Source of the DNA: Paenibacillus sp. NAIST15-1
Lineage (GTDB): Bacteria > Bacillota > Bacilli > Paenibacillales > Paenibacillaceae
Direction: 5' to 3'
DNA length: 64,000 nucleotides
NCBI RefSeq assembly: GCF_001894745.1
Contig: NZ_BBYF01000020.1
Coordinates: forward strand, 1-64,000
The notes under the pieces were generated by a model, which worked only from the letters and a program-made list of their open reading frames with translations, made no database searches and was not told the DNA's origin. Of the stretch, positions 38,745 to 48,122 are shown piece by piece; positions within the stretch are counted from its first letter, which is position 1; the number at the start of each line of letters is the position of its first letter. The translations under genes were made by a program, and so were the position numbers.

Positions 38745-39677
38745 TCAGCCCCTTAATTGGGATAGCATTTGTTCCGCTCCTCGGTCCAGCAGACGCTCTG
38801 CAACTGCAATACCAAGTTCCTCTGGTTGACCGCCTTCCATTGTGTCACTCAAAATCGTATTCTCTTCCGCCGATCCGACAAGACCAGTTAAGCGTATCGT
38901 GTCATCTGCGTTATGAAGCTCTGCATACGCTCCGATCGGCACTTGGCACCCGCCATTCAAGCGGCCTAAAAATGCCCGCTCCGCCTGAACGGTACGAGCA
39001 GTATCTACATCGTGATAACGCGCAAGCAGCGACAGTACTTCCTCATCATCTGCACGGCATTCAATCCCCAATGCCCCTTGCCCTACCGCTGGGAGACACA
39101 GTTCTGTCGGCAAATAGGATGTGATACGATCCTGCCATCCCATCCGATGAAGTCCTGCTGCAGCAAGAACGATTGCATCGAATCCTTCCGTCTCTAGCTT
39201 CTTCAATCGTGTATCAATATTGCCGCGCAATGGCTCGATCTGCAAATCCGGTCTATGCGCCTGCAATTGACAAGATCTGCGCAAGCTGCTCGTGCCTACC
39301 TTCGCACCTATGGGCAAATCCTCAATCGAGGTGCCAGACTTCATAATCAAGCAATCTCTTGGATCTTCCCGCTTGGGCACAGCGCCAACCGTCAGTCCAT
39401 CCTGAAGTTCCCAAGGCATGTCCTTCATGCTATGAACCGCGATATCCACTTCCTTATCCATTAACGCTTGTTCAATCTCCTTCACGAACAACCCTTTTCC
39501 GCCTACCTTGGACAAGGTAACGTCCAGGATGCGATCTCCTTTCGTTACGATCTTCTTAATTTCGAATCGGAACGGAAGGTTGTTCTCTTTGCAAATGGTC
39601 TCCAACGCCGCAATCACATGCCCGGTCTGCGTCAATGCCAAGGCGCTCTGCCTTGTCCCAACAATGATAGTACGCAT
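38745..39677 (-). CDS. hemC: Porphobilinogen deaminase (hydroxymethylbilane synthase)
   Basis: Polymerises four porphobilinogens to hydroxymethylbilane. 310 residues; the dipyrromethane cofactor is attached to C244 in [10 protein letters not shown]. Other motifs: [30 protein letters not shown], and the [11 protein letters not shown] arginine-rich segment. Five bases separate it from the cobA-hemD fusion. Confidence 0.96.
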   Translation of the reverse strand: MRTIIVGTRQSALALTQTGHVIAALETICKENNLPFRFEIKKIVTKGDRILDVTLSKVGGKGLFVKEIEQALMDKEVDIAVHSMKDMPWELQDGLTVGAVPKREDPRDCLIMKSGTSIEDLPIGAKVGTSSLRRSCQLQAHRPDLQIEPLRGNIDTRLKKLETEGFDAIVLAAAGLHRMGWQDRITSYLPTELCLPAVGQGALGIECRADDEEVLSLLARYHDVDTARTVQAERAFLGRLNGGCQVPIGAYAELHNADDTIRLTGLVGSAEENTILSDTMEGGQPEELGIAVAERLLDRGAEQMLSQLRG

Positions 39678-39715
39678 CTAGTTGCCCCTCCTGCTTGCCT
39701 AAATTATTCATTCAT

Positions 39716-40360
39716 TTATTGATATTGGGCGAGCCACGCCGTGACCCAGTCCTCCCACTTGGGAAGTGTGACATTACATTCATAGGCTCGCCAGCATTCT
39801 TCTGCATAGTGCCGCATTGCTCGCTGGCGATCTACCGTGTCTGGCAGCACATCATGCGAAGCCTTGCGTGCGTGCAGCAGCATCTCCGCTACTCGCGCCA
39901 ACTCATCGTCCATTAACTTGGACAGCTTGGCTAATATACTTCTCGTCAAAGTTGGACTAGCGCCGCCAGTCGATACAGCGAGATGAACATCTCCGTGCTG
40001 CACCGTCCCAGGATTGGCGAAGTCACTCTGTTCCGGACTATGAGCAATATTGATAAACGCCCCACAGCGCCTTGCTTCCGCGGCTACTCGCTCATTCACT
40101 TCACAGTGATCTGTCGCAGCAAACACAAGCAGCGCTCCAATGGCGTCCCCCTCTTCATACTCTCTTGCGATATGAACAATGCTACCTTCATGGACAAAGT
40201 GCCAAAGCTCTGCAGTCAATACGGGACTGACCACTTTCACTTCAGCACCACTCGCCAGCAAGTGACGAACCTTGCGCGCAGCTACCTTGCCGCCGCCAAT
40301 CACCGTACATGGCTTGCCAACAAGCTTCAGCATAATCGGATACAGAGGGGAATCTCCCAT
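39716..40360 (-). CDS. Precorrin-2 dehydrogenase (sirohaem synthesis)
   Basis: NAD-dependent oxidation of precorrin-2 to sirohydrochlorin, Met8/SirC family, 214 residues. Rossmann motif VIGGGKVAARKVRHLL with the GGGxVAxRK signature, VFAATDHCEVNERV, and the NIAHSPEQSDFANPGTV segment; substrate-binding STGGASPTLTRSI follows. With the SUMT half of the neighbouring fusion it supplies most of a sirohaem branch inside the hem operon. No separate chelatase gene is seen. The start is 3 bases after the hemX stop. Confidence 0.9.
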   Translation of the reverse strand: MGDSPLYPIMLKLVGKPCTVIGGGKVAARKVRHLLASGAEVKVVSPVLTAELWHFVHEGSIVHIAREYEEGDAIGALLVFAATDHCEVNERVAAEARRCGAFINIAHSPEQSDFANPGTVQHGDVHLAVSTGGASPTLTRSILAKLSKLMDDELARVAEMLLHARKASHDVLPDTVDRQRAMRHYAEECWRAYECNVTLPKWEDWVTAWLAQYQ

Positions 40361-40363
40361 TCG

Positions 40364-41191
40364 CTACACTCCAATCCAGCGATGAAATGTCGACAATGAA
40401 TTCAATGCGAAATTGAGCATCATTACCGCATAACATCCTAAATTCAACAAAGAAAGTCGAAATCCTGTTGAATCATTACGCGAGCGTTTCACAATATAAG
40501 AGCCATAGAATAAAAGCGCTAATAACGTAAACCATATCTTAAAATCAATCAGCAATTCCGTACGATTGTCGAGCAGAATAGCCCCAACTGCTACGGCAAG
40601 CGACAGTAAAATCATCGGAATGCCAATTACGACAGCTAGAAACGAAAAGCGTTCAATTCGTTCAAGACTAGGCAAGCGCCGCACCGCGTCAGACCATTGC
40701 TTAGCCTTCAACTTATGATGGAGAAATACATACATGCCCGCGAATACGGCACTAATCGTTAAGGCTGCGAAACCAAAGGCTACAAGCGAGATATGGAAAG
40801 AGAGCAAATTACGCATCATCTCCCATTCCTTCATCGATGCAGGCATTGTCGGGTCGTTAAGCATGTTCACGAGCAATAAGGCAAACCCAATAAGATTGAC
40901 GAAAAAAACGATAAATTCGATATGAAAGAACCTGCTAATGACAATGGATACGGTCACGAGGAACCATGAAAACAAAAACATAAATTCAAAACTACTAAAA
41001 ACGGGCACATCCTGATGCCTCACCATTCTTACAATCAAGAAGATCGTCTGAAGTACCCATACAAAAGTAAGAAGCCCTGCGCCCATCCGCTTCGCTTTCC
41101 GATTGACTCCTACCACATCGGAAAAATAAAACAGAAGGCTCAGGGCGTATGTGTAGATAATCGCATCGTAAATCCAACTATTCGTAACCAT
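40364..41191 (-). CDS. hemX: HemX-type membrane protein (cytochrome c assembly family)
   Basis: 275 residues with about eight hydrophobic segments and the CcsA/CcmC-like fold; in B. subtilis HemX lowers the amount of HemA. The family region AALTISAVFAGMYVFLHHKLK is visible. It lies between hemA and the precorrin-2 dehydrogenase gene, the conserved hemAX pairing. Role inferred from B. subtilis. Confidence 0.88.
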   Translation of the reverse strand: MVTNSWIYDAIIYTYALSLLFYFSDVVGVNRKAKRMGAGLLTFVWVLQTIFLIVRMVRHQDVPVFSSFEFMFLFSWFLVTVSIVISRFFHIEFIVFFVNLIGFALLLVNMLNDPTMPASMKEWEMMRNLLSFHISLVAFGFAALTISAVFAGMYVFLHHKLKAKQWSDAVRRLPSLERIERFSFLAVVIGIPMILLSLAVAVGAILLDNRTELLIDFKIWFTLLALLFYGSYIVKRSRNDSTGFRLSLLNLGCYAVMMLNFALNSLSTFHRWIGV

Positions 41192-41218
41192 CGATGCCTG
41201 CCGCCTCCTGTTCTTCCT

Positions 41219-42604
41219 CTACCATGTGACGGCTGCCCAAGACAGCACAGACTTCCCCCGCTCGGGTTCCGTATTTCGATTCACGGTGACTTGGGGTGAG
41301 GGCTGTTCCTTGCCTCGCTCCTCCTTGCCACCCGCTTCTGGCTGCTCCAGTGCGAAAATTTGCGAAAATAACCGCAATGCCTCGTCCCCATTTTTCTCAG
41401 CGGCGAGCTCTTTAATTTGATTAATTGGGTCGTGCATCATTTGGTTCAACATGCTCTTCGTCAGACGGCGTATCAATTTTTCTTCCCGTTCAGACAGCTC
41501 GGGAAGTTTATTGAACAAGCTTTGCAGCGTATCCTGGTGGATGCGTTCTGCTTTGGACTGTAAAGATCGAATCATCGGAGTTACACCCAGCATTTTGAGC
41601 CAATGACGATGCTCCTCGAGTTCATCTGCGATAAAAGCTTCGATCTTCGCCGCTTCCTTGCGGCGACGTGCCAGATTGCTCTCCACAATACCTTGCAGAT
41701 CATCGATATCATATAAGAATACATTCGACACGTCACTAATCGCCGGATCCAAGTCACGCGGCACGGCAATGTCAATGAAGAACAGCGACCGAGATTTGCG
41801 TCTGCTCATCGCCCGCTTCACATCATCCGCTGTCAGTACATATTCCTTCGAACCCGTTGAGCTAATCACAATATCAGCCTCAGCCAGCATCTGTTCGGCC
41901 GCATCAAGCGTACCTGCCCGACCGTTAAACTGCTTCGCCAGCTCTTCCGCACGAGATAGGGTACGGTTTGCTACCATTACCTCCGCAGCCCCGTTGGCAT
42001 ATAAATGCTTCACAGTCAGCTCGCTCATTTTGCCTGCGCCTAGAATGAGTACCTTCTTTCCTTGGAACGATCCGAATATTCGCTTGCCAAGCTCCACTGC
42101 GGCATAGCTGACCGATACCGCATTTTCGTTAATGCTTGTTTCGGCATGTGCTCTCTTCGCGAGTGTTATCGCCTGCTTAAATACGGTATTCAGCCACGTC
42201 CCGGTTACCCCTTCATTTTGCGCGAACAAGAAGGCATTACGGATTTGGCCTAAAATTTGCGTTTCGCCGATGACCATGGAATCCAAGCCGCAACTGACCC
42301 GGAACAAATGCTCGACAGCCTGATCATCTTCATATATATAGAGGTGCGGTGTAAATTGCTGTCTGGAAATGCCGAACCACGTCTCCATAAAGCTGCGGAT
42401 GAAGTGACCGCACATGTGCAATCTGTCGACAACCACATACAGTTCTGTGCGATTGCATGTCGACACCATCACGCATTCGAGCACGCTCTTCGTCTGTCTC
42501 AATTGTCTCAGCGCCTCTTGCCAATCACTTTCGGGCACTGCAAACTTCTCCCGAATTTCTACGGGCGCCGTACGATAGTTCATGCCGACGACGATGATGT
42601 GCAT
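41219..42604 (-). CDS. hemA: Glutamyl-tRNA reductase
   Basis: NADPH-dependent reduction of Glu-tRNA to glutamate semialdehyde, the first and controlled step of haem synthesis. 461 residues; the thioester cysteine is C50 in STCNRTE, with MNYRTAPVEIREKF at the start, the Rossmann motif ILGAGKMSELTVKHL and a C-terminal dimerisation helix. A Gly/Glu-rich tail ends the protein. First gene of the operon; a PerR/Fur-type box overlaps its promoter. Confidence 0.95.
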   Translation of the reverse strand: MHIIVVGMNYRTAPVEIREKFAVPESDWQEALRQLRQTKSVLECVMVSTCNRTELYVVVDRLHMCGHFIRSFMETWFGISRQQFTPHLYIYEDDQAVEHLFRVSCGLDSMVIGETQILGQIRNAFLFAQNEGVTGTWLNTVFKQAITLAKRAHAETSINENAVSVSYAAVELGKRIFGSFQGKKVLILGAGKMSELTVKHLYANGAAEVMVANRTLSRAEELAKQFNGRAGTLDAAEQMLAEADIVISSTGSKEYVLTADDVKRAMSRRKSRSLFFIDIAVPRDLDPAISDVSNVFLYDIDDLQGIVESNLARRRKEAAKIEAFIADELEEHRHWLKMLGVTPMIRSLQSKAERIHQDTLQSLFNKLPELSEREEKLIRRLTKSMLNQMMHDPINQIKELAAEKNGDEALRLFSQIFALEQPEAGGKEERGKEQPSPQVTVNRNTEPERGKSVLSWAAVTW

Positions 42605-42643
42605 TCATTTCACCTGCTTTTCAAAATTTAGTACATTCTCAGA

Positions 42644-42658
42644 TGATAATCATTATAA
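42644..42658 (-). promoter_or_regulatory. PerR/Fur-type box overlapping the hemA -10
   Basis: The minus strand reads TTATAATGATTATCA, a 7-1-7 inverted repeat. It matches the PerR consensus TTATAATNATTATAA at all but one base, and Fur's TGATAATNATTATCA at all but one. The hemA -10 TATAAT (42652-42657, with TGT before it, an extended -10) lies inside the box, so a bound repressor would block the polymerase. B. subtilis hemAXCDBL is known to be PerR-controlled. Confidence 0.7.
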
Positions 42659-42800
42659 CATAGATCAACAAGAACATTCGTTCGTAATTTGAAAATATTA
42701 TGAAATGCATGTCAAATTTTAGTTTGTACGGGCTAACTGCACCTTATACTATCATTGCAACGCCCCAATGTCATTCTTTTTTTATGTACTTTTTGCCAGT

Positions 42801-43340
42801 TCACTTCGGTGTAAAATAAGATTCCAGCACTTCCTTCAAATCCTTGTCTGCGCTAACCAGTTCTTCACGCTTGGATGCGATCCATCCCCCGCTGCTGTTA
42901 TAGACGAGTGCATAGCTGTCATAGAGTCGGGTCATTGCCTCGGCGCTCATGCTGATCATCTCTTTTTCACTGTCCGTTAATGGGCGATCGCCATTTAACT
43001 GCATCAATGTGATGGTTTCTACAACCTTATTCAGGCTAGGCAGCTCTGGCAGCTGCTTCTTCCCAACCGCACGAACCAGTCTTTCATGTGCAAATGCTGC
43101 TGAATAAGCAACAAGCTTCAATTTTTGAAGCGGTTCTGTCGAGTCATACCGCGCTGCTTCCTGCAATGATCCTTTTAACAGGTTCGTTTGAAATTGAGCT
43201 ACTTCGTACAGCATTTTAAGCGGGTCGGACGCTTCTGCCTTCGGTGACAATAAGTTGTACACTTGAATGGAAGGCCATATTAGCAGCATGAACAACACAA
43301 CCATCCATACGATACCGCCTCGAAATCGTCTAGGTCTCAT
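42801..43340 (-). CDS. Uncharacterised membrane-anchored protein
   Basis: About 179 residues from the ATG at 43340 (AGGTGA 6 bases upstream). An N-terminal basic segment and membrane helix (about 12-30, WMVVLFMLLIWPSIQVYNL) is followed by a soluble, mainly helical domain. There is no cysteine lipobox. No family recognised. It lies upstream of hemA in the same direction, but hemA has its own promoter. The phrase KAEASDPLKMLYEVAQ just after the helix could be a signal cleavage region; secretion versus anchoring is undecided. Confidence 0.75.
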   Translation of the reverse strand: MRPRRFRGGIVWMVVLFMLLIWPSIQVYNLLSPKAEASDPLKMLYEVAQFQTNLLKGSLQEAARYDSTEPLQKLKLVAYSAAFAHERLVRAVGKKQLPELPSLNKVVETITLMQLNGDRPLTDSEKEMISMSAEAMTRLYDSYALVYNSSGGWIASKREELVSADKDLKEVLESYFTPK

Positions 43341-43432
43341 CAGCATTCACCTACTATATATGATTATGTATATAGCTTATGGAGCAACAAGTGGACAAAT
43401 AACCGAGCTATGAGGTTGTCTCTGTATGAGAA

Positions 43433-43482
43433 TAAAAAAAAGCCCGCCCCACCCTGTGCCAAGCACGAGGATGAGCGGGTCT
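43433..43482 (-). terminator. Terminator after speD
   Basis: Stem CCCGC/GCGGG (43443-43479) with further pairing inside, followed by eight T on the minus strand. Confidence 0.65.
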
Positions 43483-43492
43483 TTATTGTCGT

Positions 43493-43891
43493 TTATACCA
43501 ATTCGGATACTTTCATATCCGGAGTAACCACTTGCAATTCGCCTAATCCGCGAATAAGTTTCTTCGCGTACGTTTTCTCCGGTTTCAACACAGAGACCAG
43601 GTAATCAATGGCTAGCTGCGGGTCTACTGTTTCTCCGCAAGTGTAACAATCGATTGCTGCAAATCCACGTTCAGGATAAGTGTGGATTGAAAGATGACTT
43701 TCTGACAACATAACTAGAACTGTTGCCCCTTGTGGGTCAAACTGTTTAGATTGAACAGACAAGACCGTTGCACCACACGCTTCAGCGGCTTCTACCAGTT
43801 GTGCTTCAAGCAATTGAGCATTGTTCAGCAAATCGAAGTCGACTCCCCACGTGTCAACAGCAACATGTCTTCCGAAAGTTGAGTATTCCAT
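43493..43891 (-). CDS. speD: S-adenosylmethionine decarboxylase proenzyme
   Basis: Makes decarboxylated SAM for spermidine synthesis. 132 residues, the short prokaryotic class 1b type. Self-cleavage is expected between E64 and S65 in MLSESHLSIHTYPERG, turning the serine into the pyruvoyl group; the active cysteine lies in DCYTCG. No speE is adjacent. A long upstream gap with possible RNA structure precedes it. Confidence 0.93.
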   Translation of the reverse strand: MEYSTFGRHVAVDTWGVDFDLLNNAQLLEAQLVEAAEACGATVLSVQSKQFDPQGATVLVMLSESHLSIHTYPERGFAAIDCYTCGETVDPQLAIDYLVSVLKPEKTYAKKLIRGLGELQVVTPDMKVSELV

Positions 43892-44182
43892 CTTTCGGTT
43901 CCCCCTTCCTAGGAATAAAATGTTTGAAAAAATAATTTCATCCGCTAGGACCTACGTCATTCACTTCCCGAGGGAAAAATCTCTCGCAACATGCAATGTC
44001 CTGAGTGAATCCTGGTTCCTATATTGTTTTCAACGAGATTAAAAATAACATCTTACTCACATAAATGCAACACTTTTTTATCCACTTATCCCCTGACTAT
44101 TCCATTTTCCCTGTCTACTATATGGCGAAAGCCTCTAATAGGTGTCTAGTACGCCCGCCCAATATTCGCTGCAGAACAAAAA
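43892..44182 (-). other. speD upstream region, possible structured leader
   Basis: 340 bases without a gene. Just before speD the minus strand holds nested inverted repeats: GATTCACT/AGTGAATG (about 43957-44011) enclosing CGAGAG/CTCGG-type pairing, and CCTAGG next to the ribosome site. No SAM riboswitch core is recognised. No clear promoter was found. Confidence 0.4.
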
Positions 44183-44214
44183 AAAGAACTTAAGGCATAC
44201 GCCTTAAGTTCTTT
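44176..44214. terminator. Strong bidirectional terminator
   Basis: Perfect 14-pair stem AAAGAACTTAAGGC/GCCTTAAGTTCTTT (44183-44214), loop ATAC, with a long A-run at 44178-44185 that becomes the T-tract of the leftward transcript. Confidence 0.9.
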
Positions 44215-44230
44215 CATATTCAAGTGCCGC

Positions 44231-44815
44231 TCAGGCTTCCAAGATGAACAATTGCTTTGCCAATGCTGTTAGCTGCTGATCTACAGCTTGAACCTCATCT
44301 GCTGACAGGCTTCGATTGCGCTTATCGAGCAAACTGTTGATGCGCTCCTTAATACTCGCAATTCGTATTTCTACATGTTCGTTACGGTACATGTTATGCA
44401 AGTCCTGTACCGTATCCTTATGTTCGAAAATAACGCGAGGCTCTTCCTTCTGCTCTACAATCTTGCGAACAGCCCCATCTGCGTAATAATAAGTGATTGT
44501 AAATCCCGCAAAAATCCGATTGACTACCGCTTCGCCACGGAATGTCGCCACAAGCTTATGCATCACTTGTGTCAATTTCGGATGAACCAAGCGGCAAGAC
44601 GTTACACAGACATACCGATTGCCTTGTTTCTCGAACAGGAATATGATCTCATCACCCTGGCCGTCCTCAAGAACCACCTCTTGATTACCGTTTTCTAATA
44701 CTTTCACCCGCCCCACAATAGATTGCTTCGCGAGCGATTGCACAAATCGGGTCAATTGAGCTTCCGTTAACTGTAAACTGGCTTTCACATACTCTGTGGC
44801 TAACCGCCGAGCCAT
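44231..44815 (-). CDS. Uncharacterised conserved-looking protein (194 aa)
   Basis: No family recognised. The 194-residue protein has no signal or membrane segment. The first 115 residues look like an alpha/beta domain with antiparallel strands (GRVKVLENGNQEVVLEDGQ, DEIIFLFEKQGNRYVC, FAGFTITYYYADGAVRKIV); the rest is helical (RIASIKERINSLLDKRNRSL). AGGAGAG precedes the ATG. It is an independent unit with its own terminator between speD and engB. Confidence 0.75.
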   Translation of the reverse strand: MARRLATEYVKASLQLTEAQLTRFVQSLAKQSIVGRVKVLENGNQEVVLEDGQGDEIIFLFEKQGNRYVCVTSCRLVHPKLTQVMHKLVATFRGEAVVNRIFAGFTITYYYADGAVRKIVEQKEEPRVIFEHKDTVQDLHNMYRNEHVEIRIASIKERINSLLDKRNRSLSADEVQAVDQQLTALAKQLFILEA

Positions 44816-44924
44816 AAAAACTCTCCTTACCTGTATTCAACATATAATATTTATACATGTTTATTATACTACAGGGAGAATATGAATTCCTGTTCATGAG
44901 CCGCCATTTTATGGTGCATTTCGC

Positions 44925-44961
44925 AAAAAAACGGACTGAGGCCGGAACTACCCCGCTTTTT
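44925..44961 (-). terminator. Possible terminator after engB
   Basis: A-run, ACGG...CCGC with one bulge, T-run; a stem of AAAAACGG with CCG(C)TTTTT. Imperfect but correctly placed just after the engB stop and with seven T on the minus strand. Confidence 0.45.
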
Positions 44962-44972
44962 ATCCAACATGC

Positions 44973-45566
44973 TTACGAATTAACGCTTGCATGCTGATTA
45001 ATAATGTCCCATAACTCTTCACGGCCTTGTCCTGTCTCCGCGGAGAACATGACAAACGGAGCATCCGATGACAACCCAAGGGTGGTACGAACTTGCTTCA
45101 CATGCTTCGGAAGATGGTTTCTCGATATTTTATCAGCCTTCGTCGCAACCACACATACCGGGACGCCGTAATGCGTAAGCCAGTCATGCATCATGCAATC
45201 GTCTGCTGTAGGCGCATGGCGCAAATCAACAACCAGCAGCACAAGGCGAAGTGTCTCACGCTCTTGGAAGTACGCTTCAATCATGCGTCCCCACGCAGCG
45301 CGCTGCGTCTTCGATACCTTGGCATACCCGTATCCCGGCACGTCCACGAAATACATATTTTCATTAATGCGATAGTAGTTCAACTGCTGTGTCTTTCCCG
45401 GCTGCGAGCTTGTACGCGCCAAGTTCTTGCGCATAATCATGCGATTGATTAACGATGACTTCCCTACATTCGATCGGCCTGCCAGACCAATCTCCGGGAA
45501 CCCGTCATCTGGATACTGTGCAGATCCAACAGCACTAATAATAAATTCAGCATTTGTTATTTTCAT
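44973..45566 (-). CDS. engB: Ribosome biogenesis GTPase EngB (YsxC/YihA)
   Basis: Essential GTPase in 50S assembly, 197 residues. G1 [13 protein letters not shown]2 region [15 protein letters not shown]3 [13 protein letters not shown]4 TKAD. Lies downstream of lonA, as in B. subtilis. Confidence 0.95.
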   Translation of the reverse strand: MKITNAEFIISAVGSAQYPDDGFPEIGLAGRSNVGKSSLINRMIMRKNLARTSSQPGKTQQLNYYRINENMYFVDVPGYGYAKVSKTQRAAWGRMIEAYFQERETLRLVLLVVDLRHAPTADDCMMHDWLTHYGVPVCVVATKADKISRNHLPKHVKQVRTTLGLSSDAPFVMFSAETGQGREELWDIINQHASVNS

Positions 45567-45635
45567 ACGCGATTATCCTCACCTTACATTCTGTTCTGTC
45601 TATTGTACAATTGTACACGATTCCCGTCATTTCAC

Positions 45636-45674
45636 AAAAAAAAAGAAAAACGGATGCGCTGCACGCGCATCCGT
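45636..45674 (-). terminator. Terminator after lonA
   Basis: Perfect 10-pair stem ACGGATGCGC/GCGCATCCGT, 5-base loop, then TTTTTC and a long T-run on the minus strand. Confidence 0.9.
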
Positions 45675-45689
45675 CTTGTTGCTATACCA

Positions 45690-48026
45690 TTATGATGAAG
45701 TCGCTTCCAGCAACGCATGCTGCAGCACTTCATCCATATGAGCTACTGGTATAAAGGTCAGCTCCCGCCGTACTGTATCCGGGATATCCGCTAGATCGCG
45801 TTCATTGTCATGTGGGAACAGAACCGTCTTGATTCCTGCACGAAGCGCGGCCAGCGACTTCTCTTTCAATCCACCAATCGGGAGTACTCTCCCGCGCAAT
45901 GTAATCTCACCGGTCATTGCAACATCCTTGGATACATACCGATTAGTGAACGCCGATACAAGTGCCGTCGCAATTGTGATTCCGGCGGAAGGGCCATCCT
46001 TCGGAATCGCTCCTTCAGGGACATGGACATGAATATCCAGCTTCTCATGGAAGTCGGGCTCCAATCCCCACTGTGCCGCCTTCGAGCGGATGTAGCTAAA
46101 TGCAGCCTGTGCGGACTCTTTCATGACATCGCCAAGCTTGCCTGTCAATTGCAGCTTACCGGAGCCAGGAACCACGGTAACCTCAATGTTAAGCGTGTCC
46201 CCTCCCGCTTCCGTCCACGCAAGACCTGTCACCGTTCCGATCTGGTCATTTTGTTCTGCCAGACCATAGCGATATCGAGCTACACCTAAATATTCGGATA
46301 ATTGCTGGGCGTGAATCTGTATGTCTTCCACCTGTTCAGATACAATTCGCTTTGCAGCCTTGCGGCATAGCGCAGCCAATTGCTGTTCCAGTTGGCGAAC
46401 TCCCGCTTCACGTGTATATTCACGAATCACTTTCAGAAGGCAGTCCTCTTGAACCGTCAGCTGATTCGCCTGCAATCCATGGGCTTCCTTCTGCTTCGGA
46501 AGCAGATGCCTGTTCGCGATTTCCAGCTTCTCAAGCTCCGTATATCCAGACAAGGACAGCAGTTCCATCCGATCCAGCAGCGGACGCGGTATATTGTGAA
46601 CCGCATTGGCAGTTGTCACGAACAGAACCTTGGACAGATCGACCGGGAGCTCAACGAAATGATCACTGAATGCATTATTCTGTTCTGGATCCAATACCTC
46701 CAGCAGTGCAGATGCCGGATCCCCACGGAAGTCAGATGCCATCTTGTCGATTTCATCAAGCAGCATTACTGGGTTCATCGTGCCCGCATTTTTAAGCGCC
46801 TGAACAATTCGTCCTGGCATTGCACCTACATAGGTACGACGATGACCGCGAATCTCCGCCTCGTCACGCACCCCACCTAACGAGATACGAACAAATTTCC
46901 GTTCAAGCGATTTCGCAATTGACCTTGCAAGCGACGTTTTCCCGACACCCGGAGGGCCAACAAGGCATAGAATCGGCCCTTTCATTTCTTTGACTAGCTG
47001 CTGTACAGCCAAATATTCAAGGACACGTTCCTTCGGCTTCTCAAGTCCATAATGATCGGCCTCCAGAATGGATTCTGCCTTGCTCAGATCCAGATCATCC
47101 TCCGAGAGCTGAGCCCACGGAATCTGAAGCAGCCAATCGATATAGTTTCGAATCACCGAACCTTCTGCGGAAGAAGCCGGCATTTTCTCCAATCGATCGA
47201 TTTCTTTGCCGATTTTCTCACGAACTTTATCCGGAGCCTCGAGCTCCTTCAATTGGGCACGCAGCTCCTCGGCCTCGCCCGCGCGGCCTTCTTTATCTCC
47301 CAATTCCTTCTGGATCGCCTTCATTTGCTCACGCAAATAGTATTCCTTCTGTGTCTTCTCCATCTGCTTCTTCACGCGCTGGCCAATCTTCTTCTCCATC
47401 TCCAGCACTTCGCTCTCATTATTGAGCAGCTCAAGCAGCTTATGCAGACGGGCTTTGCTATCCACCGTCTCCAGAAGCGCCTGTTTATCTTTGAGCTTGA
47501 TGGACAAGTGGCTGGCGATCACATCCGCCATCCGACCCGGTTCTTCGATGTCCGTTACGGAAGCTAGCGTCTCTGGCGACACCTTCTTCGACATTTGCAC
47601 ATAGTTCTCGAACTGGGTCAATGCCATGCGCATGAGCGCTTCTGTCTCTGAAGTATCATCCGACGTCTCTTCATGCAATACATGCACCTGAACCTCATAG
47701 AACTCCTCATTAGGCACATATTCAACGATCTCAGCGCGCTCAACACCCTCAACAAGCACACGTATTGTGTTATTAGGCAGACGTAACATTTGACGAACCT
47801 TCGCTATCGTGCCTATACGGAAAATATCATCCTGAGAAGGCTCCTCGATGCTGACCTCTGACTGCGTGCACAACAGCAGCAATTGATCTTCCAGCATCGC
47901 ATGTTCAAGTGCCCGTACCGACTTATCGCGCCCCACATCCAAGTTCAACACCATGCTCGGGTACACGAGCAAGCCTCGTAGCGGGAGCAGAGGCAGGCGG
48001 CGGTCTTTGTTCGATTTAAGCCCCAT
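45690..48026 (-). CDS. lonA: Lon protease (LonA)
   Basis: ATP-dependent serine protease for misfolded and regulatory proteins. 778 residues: LAN domain (about 1-200), coiled helical region, AAA+ module with [13 protein letters not shown] and sensor DEIDKM, and the proteolytic domain with catalytic Ser in [10 protein letters not shown] and Lys in [10 protein letters not shown]. Lies just after lonB with its own promoter. Confidence 0.96.
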   Translation of the reverse strand: MGLKSNKDRRLPLLPLRGLLVYPSMVLNLDVGRDKSVRALEHAMLEDQLLLLCTQSEVSIEEPSQDDIFRIGTIAKVRQMLRLPNNTIRVLVEGVERAEIVEYVPNEEFYEVQVHVLHEETSDDTSETEALMRMALTQFENYVQMSKKVSPETLASVTDIEEPGRMADVIASHLSIKLKDKQALLETVDSKARLHKLLELLNNESEVLEMEKKIGQRVKKQMEKTQKEYYLREQMKAIQKELGDKEGRAGEAEELRAQLKELEAPDKVREKIGKEIDRLEKMPASSAEGSVIRNYIDWLLQIPWAQLSEDDLDLSKAESILEADHYGLEKPKERVLEYLAVQQLVKEMKGPILCLVGPPGVGKTSLARSIAKSLERKFVRISLGGVRDEAEIRGHRRTYVGAMPGRIVQALKNAGTMNPVMLLDEIDKMASDFRGDPASALLEVLDPEQNNAFSDHFVELPVDLSKVLFVTTANAVHNIPRPLLDRMELLSLSGYTELEKLEIANRHLLPKQKEAHGLQANQLTVQEDCLLKVIREYTREAGVRQLEQQLAALCRKAAKRIVSEQVEDIQIHAQQLSEYLGVARYRYGLAEQNDQIGTVTGLAWTEAGGDTLNIEVTVVPGSGKLQLTGKLGDVMKESAQAAFSYIRSKAAQWGLEPDFHEKLDIHVHVPEGAIPKDGPSAGITIATALVSAFTNRYVSKDVAMTGEITLRGRVLPIGGLKEKSLAALRAGIKTVLFPHDNERDLADIPDTVRRELTFIPVAHMDEVLQHALLEATSS

Positions 48027-48077
48027 CGTTCGGCACCCCCATGGCTATCATGATCTATCTAGTACATTGCAACCAAC

Positions 48078-48107
48078 ATTTTATCAAATGTTCAAGTAAA
48101 ACACCAA
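48078..48107 (-). promoter_or_regulatory. Candidate lonA promoter
   Basis: On the minus strand TTGGTG (48102-48107), 18 bases, TGA-TAAAAT (-10 at 48078-48083). No CtsR- or CIRCE-type repeat is visible. Confidence 0.5.
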
Positions 48108-48122
48108 TTTTCCACAGGCCGA

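Noticed and set aside
43892..44230. A SAM riboswitch upstream of speD
   Set aside because: The conserved SAM-I core and kink-turn motifs are not visible; only generic inverted repeats are present.
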